From assembly GCA_009922885.1 (NCBI GenBank), contig RFUP01000077.1:1-8698 (forward strand): a stretch of 8,698 nucleotides of DNA, in the 5' to 3' direction. The DNA comes from Paracoccaceae bacterium (GTDB lineage: Bacteria > Pseudomonadota > Alphaproteobacteria > Rhodobacterales > Rhodobacteraceae). Position 1 is the first letter of the stretch; the number at the start of each line of letters is the position of its first letter. Below, in pieces: positions 1 through 5,832 of the stretch. A model generated the notes under the pieces. That model did no database searches, had not been told where the DNA came from, and was given only the letters and a program-made list of their open reading frames with translations. Made by a program: the position numbers and the translations under genes.

Positions 1-308
1 ACGCGGATCGGAGAGGCGGCGGAATCGAGGTAATCCCAGATCTCGCGTTTGAATTCGGATTGGTTGCGGTCTTTCGCGATCACTTCGGCATTGTAAGAAA
101 CGCCACGAAAGGCCTGATCGAGCACGCGGCGCGAGATGCCTTGTTTCTGCGCGCGCGCCTTATAACCCTCGATCCAGGCCTCGAAAGACGCGGATTTGGT
201 AGAGACGATGACGCGGGCCTCGGGGCGCAGTGAGGCATCTGGCGCATTGGCCAAAGCGGGGCCGCAAAGAAGGGCCCCCGCGAGGAGGAAGAAGTAGGAA
301 GCGCGCAT
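1..308 (-). CDS. MltB-family lytic murein transglycosylase, N-terminal part (runs off left edge)
   Basis: The first 102 residues of a periplasmic lytic transglycosylase are visible; this enzyme class cleaves the MurNAc-GlcNAc bond of peptidoglycan to form anhydro-muropeptides. The start ATG at 308 opens a typical signal peptide of about 20 residues (MRASYFFLLAGALL, ending near ALANA), and AGGGG lies 8 bases upstream. No lipobox cysteine follows, so a soluble periplasmic form is likely. Residues 42-102 match the beginning of the SLT_2/MltB domain: the pattern F-x-x-W-x-x-G(Y)-K-A-R-A, then GIS, then AFRGVSYN, then VIAKDRNQSEF and DYLDSAASPIR. The catalytic glutamate lies beyond the window. The gene follows rnr on the same strand after a 106-base gap without a visible terminator, so it may be co-transcribed with rnr. 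The family call is firm; the subfamily is not resolved. Confidence 0.82.
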   Translation of the reverse strand, partial: MRASYFFLLAGALLCGPALANAPDASLRPEARVIVSTKSASFEAWIEGYKARAQKQGISRRVLDQAFRGVSYNAEVIAKDRNQSEFKREIWDYLDSAASPIR

Positions 309-414
309 GGGTTTTCCCCTGTTTTCTGCTCGTGCTTGGGGAATGGTAGCGCGAATGTGCCCGTGCGGCTAGCAATCCGAAAGGAGCGCGCGGGAAGGTG
401 CCGATACTAGGGCC

Positions 415-2673
415 TCACTTCCGGCGCGAGCGCTTCACTTTGCGGGCGATGGCTTTGTCCTTGTGCTTGGAGGCACCTTGGCGTCGCTTCACGGGCTTGC
501 CGCGCCCGCGCGAGGAACCGCGCGGCATCTCTTCGCCCTCAAGCGTGAGAAGTTCGAGGATGATACCCCCCGTTATCGGGGCGGCTTCTGCGAGTTTGAC
601 GGTCACGCGCTGGCCCAGCCCGATCACGCGGCCAGTATCGGCACCCAAGAGGCTCTGGCTCTCGCGGTCATAGTGGAAGAACTCGCCACCAAGCGCGCGC
701 ATCGGCACGAGACCATCCGCACCGGAGCCTTCGAGCTTTACGAATACGCCGAACTTGGCGATGCCGCTGATGCGGCCCGAGAATTCCTGACCGATGCGAT
801 CCGAGAGGAAGGCGGCCAGATAGCGATCCGTGGTGTCGCGTTCGGCCAGCATCGAGCGGCGCTCGGTTTCGGAAATCTGGTTGGCGGTGTTCTGGAGCTT
901 CTCGATATCCCACTCGGAAAGCCCGTCATCGCCCCACCCATGCGAGCGGATGAGCGCGCGGTGGACGATGAGGTCAGAATACCGTCGGATCGGCGAGGTG
1001 AAATGCGCATAGGATTGCAGCGCGAGGCCGAAATGGCCGAAGTTCTGCGGGCTGTAATAGGCTTGCGTCATTGAGCGCAGGGTGGAGAGGTTGATCAACT
1101 CGTCCACATCGGTGCCTTCGGCAGATTTCAGAAGGCGGTTGAGATGGGCGGTTTTCAGAACCTGCCCTTTGGCCAACACGAGTCCAGCCGCTTCGGCGGT
1201 TTCACGGAGTGCGTCGAGCTTTTCGGGGCTGGGTTCTTCGTGAACTCGGAAGAGCAGTGGTGACTTCTTCTGGATCAGTGTTTCAGCGGCAGCGACATTG
1301 GCGAGGATCATGAACTCCTCGATAAGGCGGTGCGCATCAAGGCGGTCACGGAAGGCGACCGAGAGCACATCGCCCGTGTCAGACAGGATGACCTTGCGCT
1401 CGGGCAAGTCGAGATCGAGCGGCTGCCGATCGGCGCGGGCTTTGACGAGCGCATCATAGGCGGCATAGAGCGGCTTGATGACCTCATCCATCAAGGGCGC
1501 ACATTTCTCGTTCGGCGCGCCATCCTGCGCGGCCTGAACTTCCTCGTAATTCAGAGAGGCGACCGAGCGCATCAAGCCGCGCTGGAAGCTGTGGCCGATC
1601 TTGTGGCCCTTGGCGTTGATCTGCATCCGCACAGCAAGGCAGGCACGCGGCACGCCTTCATGGAGCGAACAAAGATCCCCGGACAGACGATCCGGCAGCA
1701 TCGGGACGACACGATCCGGAAAGTAGCTGGAATTGCCGCGCTTGCGCGCTTCGTGATCCAGCTCCGAATTCGGCGTAACGTAATGCGCGACATCAGCGAT
1801 GGCGACCCAGAGCACGTGGCCGCCTTCGTTTTTCGGATCGTCATCAGCGTGGGCCCAGACGGCATCGTCATGGTCGCGGGCATCAAACGGGTCGATGGTG
1901 ACGAGCGGCATGTCGCGCATATCCATGCGGCCCGAAAGACCTGCGGGCTTCATCGCATCGGCCTCTGCGATCACCTCATCGGGGAAATCATCAGGGATGC
2001 CGTGCTGGTGGATGGCGATCAGGCTGACAGCCTTCGCCGCCATCGGATCGCCCAAACGCGCGATGATGCGGGCACGGGGCAGGCCCATTCGGCCTGCGGG
2101 GCCTGCCTGCTCGGCCTCGACCAACTCACCATCCTTGGCGCCCCCGGTGGCGCCGGGGGGAACGTGCCATTCCTTGCCATCCCCTTTGTCGATTGGAAGG
2201 ATGCGCCCCCCTTCGGCAGATTTCTTGTAGATCCCCAGAACGCGGCGCGGGTTCTGGCCAATGCGGCGGATGAGGCGACCTTCGTATTGGTACTCCTCAC
2301 TCTTCACTTCGGTGAGTCGGCCAAGGATCCGGTCGCCTTTGCCCAAAGCGGGATCACTGTCACGCGGTATGAGAAGGACCTTCGGCTCGGCATCTTCGCC
2401 CTGCCATTCGAGGGGCTTGGCCCAAAGATCGCCGTTGCGGTCAGGGCCGAGAACCTCAAGCACAGAGACAGGCGGCAGGCGGTCGGGGTCGCGGTAGGTT
2501 TTGTGGCGCTTCTGGAGATGACCTTCCTCTTCCAGCTCTTTCAACACGCGTTTCAACTCGATCCGTTCGGCACCTTTGATGCCGAAGGCTTTCGCGATGT
2601 CGCGTTTGGCGGTGAGGGCGGGATTGGCGGAGATCCAGTCGAGGATTTCAGCCTTGGAGGGGATATGGCTCAT
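415..2673 (-). CDS. rnr: Ribonuclease R (3'-5' exoribonuclease)
   Basis: This 752-residue protein is a processive 3'-5' exoribonuclease of the RNase II/R (RNB) superfamily, which degrades structured RNA in the cytoplasm. Domains in order: an N-terminal winged-helix-like segment (about 5-55), cold-shock-type OB folds (about 65-210), the RNB catalytic domain (about 245-575), an S1 RNA-binding domain (about 627-708) and a very basic tail (717-752) rich in Lys and Arg. The metal-binding cluster DPFDARDHDD is at 261-270; D261, D267, D269 and D270 correspond to E. coli D272, D278, D280 and D281. The motif HFTSPIRRY is at 557-565. The N-terminal helix domain and basic tail favour RNase R over RNase II. 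The ATG at 2673 has AGGG 7 bases upstream. Downstream is a MltB-type gene; upstream is rpsO, separated by two terminator-like hairpins. Confidence 0.96.
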   Translation of the reverse strand: MSHIPSKAEILDWISANPALTAKRDIAKAFGIKGAERIELKRVLKELEEEGHLQKRHKTYRDPDRLPPVSVLEVLGPDRNGDLWAKPLEWQGEDAEPKVLLIPRDSDPALGKGDRILGRLTEVKSEEYQYEGRLIRRIGQNPRRVLGIYKKSAEGGRILPIDKGDGKEWHVPPGATGGAKDGELVEAEQAGPAGRMGLPRARIIARLGDPMAAKAVSLIAIHQHGIPDDFPDEVIAEADAMKPAGLSGRMDMRDMPLVTIDPFDARDHDDAVWAHADDDPKNEGGHVLWVAIADVAHYVTPNSELDHEARKRGNSSYFPDRVVPMLPDRLSGDLCSLHEGVPRACLAVRMQINAKGHKIGHSFQRGLMRSVASLNYEEVQAAQDGAPNEKCAPLMDEVIKPLYAAYDALVKARADRQPLDLDLPERKVILSDTGDVLSVAFRDRLDAHRLIEEFMILANVAAAETLIQKKSPLLFRVHEEPSPEKLDALRETAEAAGLVLAKGQVLKTAHLNRLLKSAEGTDVDELINLSTLRSMTQAYYSPQNFGHFGLALQSYAHFTSPIRRYSDLIVHRALIRSHGWGDDGLSEWDIEKLQNTANQISETERRSMLAERDTTDRYLAAFLSDRIGQEFSGRISGIAKFGVFVKLEGSGADGLVPMRALGGEFFHYDRESQSLLGADTGRVIGLGQRVTVKLAEAAPITGGIILELLTLEGEEMPRGSSRGRGKPVKRRQGASKHKDKAIARKVKRSRRK

Positions 2674-2711
2674 GGCTTTGCCCTAACACGCCGCGCGTTT
2701 GGCGTCATGAG

Positions 2712-2736
2712 GGAAAAAGGGGGCTGTCTGCCCCCT
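2712..2736 (-). terminator. Terminator-like hairpin upstream of rnr
   Basis: Read on the minus strand, a perfect 7-bp stem (AGGGGGC / GCCCCCT, plus positions 2718-2724 and 2730-2736) with a 5-base loop is followed by TTTTTCCC. This is the form of a rho-independent terminator. It lies 39 bases before the rnr start and about 160 bases after the rpsO terminator on the same strand. It could be the end of an unrecognised short transcript, an attenuator in the rnr leader, or simply part of the adjoining intergenic repeat. Confidence 0.5.
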
Positions 2737-2739
2737 CTG

Positions 2740-2841
2740 CCTTCGGCATTCACCCCCGAGGATATTTCCGAAAGAGAAACGGTTCCAGTTCAGCCGCGGC
2801 TTTCTCTTTTTCAAATATCCCCGCCGGAGGCATTCCGAAGG
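2740..2841. repeat. Imperfect palindromic intergenic repeat between rpsO and rnr
   Basis: Two copies of an approximately 40-base unit face each other. The inner arms, 2760-2779 and 2801-2820, match at 17 of 20 positions as reverse complements (GGATATTT followed by an A/G-rich stretch ending in AGAGAAA). The outer ends share CCTTCGG (2740-2746) with CCGAAGG (2835-2841). The central 21 bases contain the palindrome GCCGCGGC (2793-2800). No coding potential is evident. The elements CCCCCGAGGATATTT and CCTCCGGCGGGGATATTT resemble intergenic sequences I recall from many Rhodobacterales genomes; this recollection was not checked by a search. With the hairpins beside it, this accounts for most of the 271-base gap 2674-2944. 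Confidence 0.6.
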
Positions 2842-2896
2842 AATTCCTGTTTTCCAGTGCAGGGTGCTGCGTGCGCCGAGTGGAGCTTGCTGAAAC

Positions 2897-2924
2897 AAAA
2901 AACGCGCCCCGGGGGGCGCGTTTT
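2897..2924 (-). terminator. Rho-independent terminator of rpsO
   Basis: Twenty bases after the rpsO stop codon, the minus strand carries a strong GC stem: AAAACGCGCC pairs with GGCGCGTTTT around a CCGGGG centre, which can extend the pairing further. On the minus strand it continues as TTTTTTG, a U-tract in the direction of rpsO transcription. The complementary A-rich side makes it nearly symmetrical, but no plus-strand gene ends here. Confidence 0.85.
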
Positions 2925-2944
2925 CCGAATGCCGTTTCGGGCGA

Positions 2945-3214
2945 TTAGCGGCGCAGACCGAGGCGCTCGATCAGCGACTGGTAGCGGCCTTCGTCCTTGG
3001 CTTTGAGGTAGTCCAGCAGCTTACGGCGCTGAGCGACCATCATCAGAAGGCCACGGCGACCGTGGTTGTCCTTCTTGTGAGTCTTGAAGTGCTCGGTCAG
3101 AGTCGCAATGCGCGAGCTGAGGATCGCAACCTGGACTTCGGGCGAACCGGTGTCGCCTTCTTTGGTGCCGAACTCTTTGATAAGACGTGCTTTTTCTTCA
3201 ACGGTGATCGACAT
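2945..3214 (-). CDS. rpsO: 30S ribosomal protein S15
   Basis: The 89-residue product has the normal length of bacterial S15, a primary 16S rRNA-binding protein of the central domain (platform) of the small subunit. Conserved signatures are GDTGSPEVQVAIL (20-32), LTEHFKTHKKDNHGRRGLL (39-57) and RRKLLDYLK (63-71), the last two forming the RNA-contacting region. The ATG at 3214 has an AGGAG ribosome-binding site (plus 3221-3225) with 6-base spacing. A strong terminator follows. In many bacteria rpsO lies between truB and pnp, and S15 represses its own mRNA; here truB is 1.6 kb upstream with three genes between, and rnr follows in place of pnp. The 90-base upstream gap holds one perfect hairpin that may belong to the leader. 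Confidence 0.98.
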   Translation of the reverse strand: MSITVEEKARLIKEFGTKEGDTGSPEVQVAILSSRIATLTEHFKTHKKDNHGRRGLLMMVAQRRKLLDYLKAKDEGRYQSLIERLGLRR

Positions 3215-3278
3215 CGGGATCTCCTAAGTTAGAGGTTGAGGCCACAGCCGGGATGTCGTCCAGCAGGGTCTGTATAGT

Positions 3279-3296
3279 ATTCCGTTCGCACGGAAT
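3279..3296 (-). promoter_or_regulatory. Perfect hairpin between the RTX gene and rpsO
   Basis: ATTCCGT (3279-3285) and ACGGAAT (3290-3296) form a perfect 7-bp stem with a 4-base loop. It begins 9 bases past the stop codon of the RTX gene and ends 64 bases before rpsO on the transcribed strand. No U-tract follows (the next bases are ACTATACAG), so it is not a classical intrinsic terminator. It may be a weak terminator or 3' end stabiliser for the upstream gene, or the first element of the rpsO leader. I cannot decide between these. Confidence 0.35.
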
Positions 3297-3304
3297 GGGG
3301 CCAA

Positions 3305-3988
3305 TTACTCGGAAATGCGGGAAAAAGAAAGAGGAACCTGTTCTCCGAAGAATTCGGTGGCATCGGCTATGGACAGGATTGTGATCTTGCCCAAATCGGT
3401 TCCGGCGGGGAAGCGGGCCAATTCCTGACCGTCGGCTTTCAGAATGACCATCCCATCCTCTGATGTCGACGTTTGGAGGTCGATCGCGTTATCCGTGACG
3501 ATCACGAGGCTGTCTTCTGTGCTGGAGTAGTCCATCAGTTGGACGGGTTGCGAAAGGTCGGGCCGGATCGCGAATAGATCCTCACCGTCGCCGCCGGAGA
3601 GGATATCTGAGGCACCGCCGAAGAGCGTATCATTGCCGCTTCCGCCGTTCAGGAAATCGCGCTCGGTGTCGGCGTTGCCTGTCAGCAGATCGTCGCCAGC
3701 GCCGCCCATGAGGGTGTCATCGCCGGAACCGCCAGAGAGGTCGTCATCGCCGTCCATGCCGTCGATGGCATCGTCGCCGCTGCCAGCATCGGCTGTATCG
3801 TCGCCGCCGTAACCGCCGATCTGGTCGTCGCCGATGCCGGAGAAGAACGTATCGTCTTCTTCGCTGCCGATGAGAATTTCATCGGCCTCGGGTTCTTCGG
3901 GCGTTGCCTCCGGTTCCAAGAGATCTTGCAGGCCGACAAGTGCCACGCCCGCCATGAGCATTCCGAAAATGCCCGCAAAAATAAACAT
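3305..3988 (-). CDS. Membrane-anchored RTX (hemolysin-type Ca2+-binding repeat) protein
   Basis: The 227-residue acidic protein begins with a hydrophobic helix (about 1-20, IFAGIFGMLMAGVALVGL) without a lipobox cysteine, followed by a Pro/Glu-rich linker (25-37). Residues 41-141 are RTX nonapeptide-like repeats of the GGxGxDxLx type, with GDD or GND recurring at about 53, 62, 71, 80, 89, 98, 118 and 135. These are expected to form a calcium-binding parallel beta-roll outside the cytoplasm. Residues 142-227 resemble the C-terminal beta domain often found after such repeats in Rhodobacterales proteins, with the pattern DYSSTEDSLVI and LKADGQELARFPAGT. Most RTX proteins are secreted by type I systems and lack an N-terminal membrane helix, so this may be an anchored or signal-peptide-exported form. 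The ATG at 3988 has only a weak GGGGTGG upstream. No transport genes are adjacent. Function unknown. Confidence 0.8.
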   Translation of the reverse strand: MFIFAGIFGMLMAGVALVGLQDLLEPEATPEEPEADEILIGSEEDDTFFSGIGDDQIGGYGGDDTADAGSGDDAIDGMDGDDDLSGGSGDDTLMGGAGDDLLTGNADTERDFLNGGSGNDTLFGGASDILSGGDGEDLFAIRPDLSQPVQLMDYSSTEDSLVIVTDNAIDLQTSTSEDGMVILKADGQELARFPAGTDLGKITILSIADATEFFGEQVPLSFSRISE

Positions 3989-4048
3989 CTTGTGCCACCC
4001 CGCACGACACCCCCGCTGCGGAAACTGACGGAGTTTGCGAGTCGAGGC

Positions 4049-4077
4049 AAAAGAACCCGGTAACCTTGGTTAACGGG
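4049..4077 (-). terminator. Rho-independent terminator after the DUF5665 gene
   Basis: CCCGGTAACC (4056-4065) and GGTTAACGGG (4068-4077) pair at 9 of 10 positions. On the minus strand the stem is followed by TTCTTTT (plus 4049-4055). It lies 9 bases past the stop codon of the DUF5665 gene and would end the znuA/truB-DUF1643-DUF5665 transcript before the RTX gene. Confidence 0.7.
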
Positions 4078-4085
4078 GAGGAGCG

Positions 4086-4343
4086 CTATTTCTGGGCGTT
4101 GCGGATGTCTTCGGCGATCTGGGCCGCCCATTCGCCGATGATCGGCAGGAACTCGAATTGCGAGAGCCACCATGCGGCGAGGGAGACGAGGAGCGACGCC
4201 CCCAGAACCGTGCCGAGGCCGAAGGCCAGCCCGCGGGCGAATTGCAGGGCGAGACCACGGATAACGCGGGCTTCGCGGAGGTTGGCGCGGCGGGCCTCTT
4301 CGGTGAGGTGTTCGAGGGCTGAGCGGAGCGCTTCGTTATCCAT
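4086..4343 (-). CDS. DUF5665 domain small membrane protein
   Basis: This 85-residue protein has a charged N-terminal helix (1-28, rich in Glu and Arg) and one long hydrophobic segment (about 36-62), then the conserved ending LPIIGEWAAQIAEDIR. The combination of FARGLAFGLGTVLGAS and a downstream PIIGE motif is that of the DUF5665 family, small membrane proteins of unknown function. I chose the ATG at 4343 over the longer upstream reading frame because GGAGG lies 6 bases before it and the upstream extension overlaps the DUF1643 gene and resembles out-of-frame translation. The start overlaps the end of the DUF1643 gene by 8 bases, which suggests translational coupling. A terminator follows 9 bases after the stop. 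Confidence 0.78.
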   Translation of the reverse strand: MDNEALRSALEHLTEEARRANLREARVIRGLALQFARGLAFGLGTVLGASLLVSLAAWWLSQFEFLPIIGEWAAQIAEDIRNAQK

Positions 4344-4857
4344 GGCGGCCTCCGAACCAAAGGCGGGGTTGCTCGGAATAGGAAATGTAGAGCGGGTGTT
4401 TGGGATGCCCGTCTTTGGTGATGCCGAGATGGTAGACGGGCTGGGCAGAAGCGCGAAGGAGGGCCTCCACGTGGGCGCCGCGATCGAGATGGGCGCCGTG
4501 GGTGCCCCATGCGGCGACGACGGTATTGGCCCAAGCAGTGCCTTCGAGGATGGCGGCGTCATTCGCGGGGCCGACGGGATCGAGGGCGGCGCGCATGGCT
4601 TTGGGATCGGTGTCGCGCCAGGCGAAGATGTTGGTGACGCGGAAGCCGCCGTAGCCGAGGGTGCGGGCGCGGCGTTCGCAGCGCTCGACGGTTGGGTCGT
4701 TCTGGACTTCGGTGGCGGTTGAGGGGTTGAGCATGACGAAGAGGACTTTGCGCCCTGCGGGGTCCCAGATGCGGGTGAGCTTGTAGCGGTATTTTTCGCA
4801 GTCGGAATATTCTGCGACCGATGCGGCGTCGCCCTTTTGATGCGTCCGAACGATCAT
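4336..4857 (-). CDS. DUF1643 domain-containing protein
   Basis: The 173-residue protein carries the full set of DUF1643 family motifs: YSDCEKYRYKLTRIWD (17-32), VMLNPSTA (41-48), DPTVERCERRA (54-64), NIFAWRDTDP (76-85), AAWGTHG (115-121) and GITKDGHPKHPLY (145-157). The family is widespread in bacteria and phages and has no established function as far as I know; the conserved Asn, Asp, Trp and His residues look like a binding or catalytic pocket. No signal peptide or membrane segment is visible, so it is likely cytoplasmic. It starts 15 bases after the truB stop, with AGGG 8 bases before the ATG, and overlaps the DUF5665 gene at its end, so all three are probably in one transcript. Confidence 0.88.
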   Translation of the reverse strand: MIVRTHQKGDAASVAEYSDCEKYRYKLTRIWDPAGRKVLFVMLNPSTATEVQNDPTVERCERRARTLGYGGFRVTNIFAWRDTDPKAMRAALDPVGPANDAAILEGTAWANTVVAAWGTHGAHLDRGAHVEALLRASAQPVYHLGITKDGHPKHPLYISYSEQPRLWFGGRHG

Positions 4858-4872
4858 CTTAAAATCCCTGCC

Positions 4873-5775
4873 TTAGAGGTTGAAGACCCTTGAGGGGTGC
4901 AACTCTCCGCCTTGAACGATGCCGATGGCGAGTGGCGTGCCTTGGTAGCTGGCCCATGCTTCGGTGCCCCAGTCCAAGGATGTCAGGATTTGGCCTGCGT
5001 TACCATTGCGAAGCCGCGTTGCGCCGGCTTCGTTGGCCATGACTTCGGGAAGGCTGGCGAGACCGACTTCGAGAGGGAGAAGGAGCGCTTCGAGTTCGGG
5101 CGTTTTGGCGAGGGTATCGACGGTTTCGAGCGATACGCCTTGTTGGGCGTTGAACGGCCCGGACCATTCGCGGCGCAACCAGCGGACATGGCCGAGGCAG
5201 CCGAGTGCCGCGCCAAGGTCGCGCGCGATGGAGCGGACATAGCCGCCCTTGCCGCAGACCATTTCGAAGAGGGCTGCGTTTTCATCAATGAGTTCAACGA
5301 GTTCAAGGCGCTCGACCCAGAGATCGCGCGCGGCGAGGTCGAGTTCCTCGCCTTCGCGCGCGAGGTCATAGGCGCGTTGGCCGTCGACTTTCACGGCGGA
5401 GAATTGTGGCGGGATTTGTTGGATCAGGCCACGGAAGGCGGGGAGAGCCGCTTCGATATCGGCCTTGGAGGGGCGCGCAGAGCGGGATTCGATGATTTCA
5501 CCTGCGGCGTCGTCGGTGGTGGTGGAGGCACCCCAGTTCACGACGAAACGGTAGCATTTCGTGGCGTCAGTCACGTAGGGGATCACTTTGGTGGCCTCGC
5601 CCAGGGCGACGGCGAGAACGCCGGTTGCATCCGGATCGAGCGTGCCGGAGTGCCCTGCCTTCTGGGCGTTCAGGGCCCAGCGGACTTTGTTGACGACCGA
5701 GGTGGAGGTGATGCCGGCGGGCTTGTCGATGATCAGCCAGCCGGAAACCGGATTTCCTTTGCGTTTGCGCGCCAT
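4873..5775 (-). CDS. truB: tRNA pseudouridine(55) synthase
   Basis: TruB converts uridine 55 in the T-loop of tRNAs to pseudouridine. The 300-residue protein has the N-terminal GWLIIDKPAGITS (12-24) and the catalytic motif GHSGTLDPDATGVL (41-54), with D47 as the nucleophilic aspartate. Further conserved motifs are YRFVVNWGASTTTDDAAGE (68-86), QIPPQFSAVKVDGQRAYDLAR (about 113-133) and GGYVRSIARDLGAALG (177-192). A shortened C-terminal RNA-binding domain ends at RVFNL. The ATG at 5775 has AAGGAG 9 bases upstream. It lies 57 bases downstream of znuA on the same strand with no terminator between, so zinc-controlled readthrough is possible, although a TTGACA promoter element lies in the gap. DUF1643 and DUF5665 genes follow. 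Confidence 0.97.
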   Translation of the reverse strand: MARKRKGNPVSGWLIIDKPAGITSTSVVNKVRWALNAQKAGHSGTLDPDATGVLAVALGEATKVIPYVTDATKCYRFVVNWGASTTTDDAAGEIIESRSARPSKADIEAALPAFRGLIQQIPPQFSAVKVDGQRAYDLAREGEELDLAARDLWVERLELVELIDENAALFEMVCGKGGYVRSIARDLGAALGCLGHVRWLRREWSGPFNAQQGVSLETVDTLAKTPELEALLLPLEVGLASLPEVMANEAGATRLRNGNAGQILTSLDWGTEAWASYQGTPLAIGIVQGGELHPSRVFNL

Positions 5776-5802
5776 TCCGTTCTTCTCCTTCTCGGAGCAA
5801 CG

Positions 5803-5831
5803 GGCCTACTGCCTGCGTTCAGCGCTGTCAA
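5803..5831 (-). promoter_or_regulatory. Candidate truB promoter in the znuA-truB gap
   Basis: On the minus strand, a perfect -35 TTGACA (5826-5831) starts two bases after the znuA stop codon. A 17-base spacer leads to a poor -10 candidate, TAGGCC (5803-5808). The transcript would start near 5796 and include the truB ribosome-binding site. Alphaproteobacterial housekeeping promoters often keep a strong -35 with a weak -10, but the poor -10 keeps confidence low. Confidence 0.35.
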
Positions 5832-5832
5832 A

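Noticed and set aside
160..375. A minus-strand 71-codon frame near the left edge
   Set aside because: It overlaps the MltB-type gene out of frame and extends across its ribosome-binding site; no family features.
309..414. Possible rnr terminator or promoter of the MltB-type gene
   Set aside because: No stem with a U-tract and no convincing -35/-10 pair could be found in these 106 bases on the minus strand.
1330..3006. A 558-codon plus-strand open frame
   Set aside because: It is antisense to rnr and runs into rpsO. Its translation has no recognisable domain, while the minus-strand frame encodes a complete RNase R with all catalytic residues. Long antisense frames are common in GC-rich DNA.
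3600..3870. Repetitive gcc/gtc-rich DNA that might be a tandem or CRISPR-like repeat
   Set aside because: The periodicity is explained by the nine-residue RTX repeats of the encoded protein; the copies are degenerate and there are no spacers.
4344..4562. A longer start for the DUF5665 gene, giving 158 residues
   Set aside because: The extension lies wholly within the DUF1643 coding region and reads as Pro/Ser-rich out-of-frame sequence; the ATG at 4343 has GGAGG at 6 bases.
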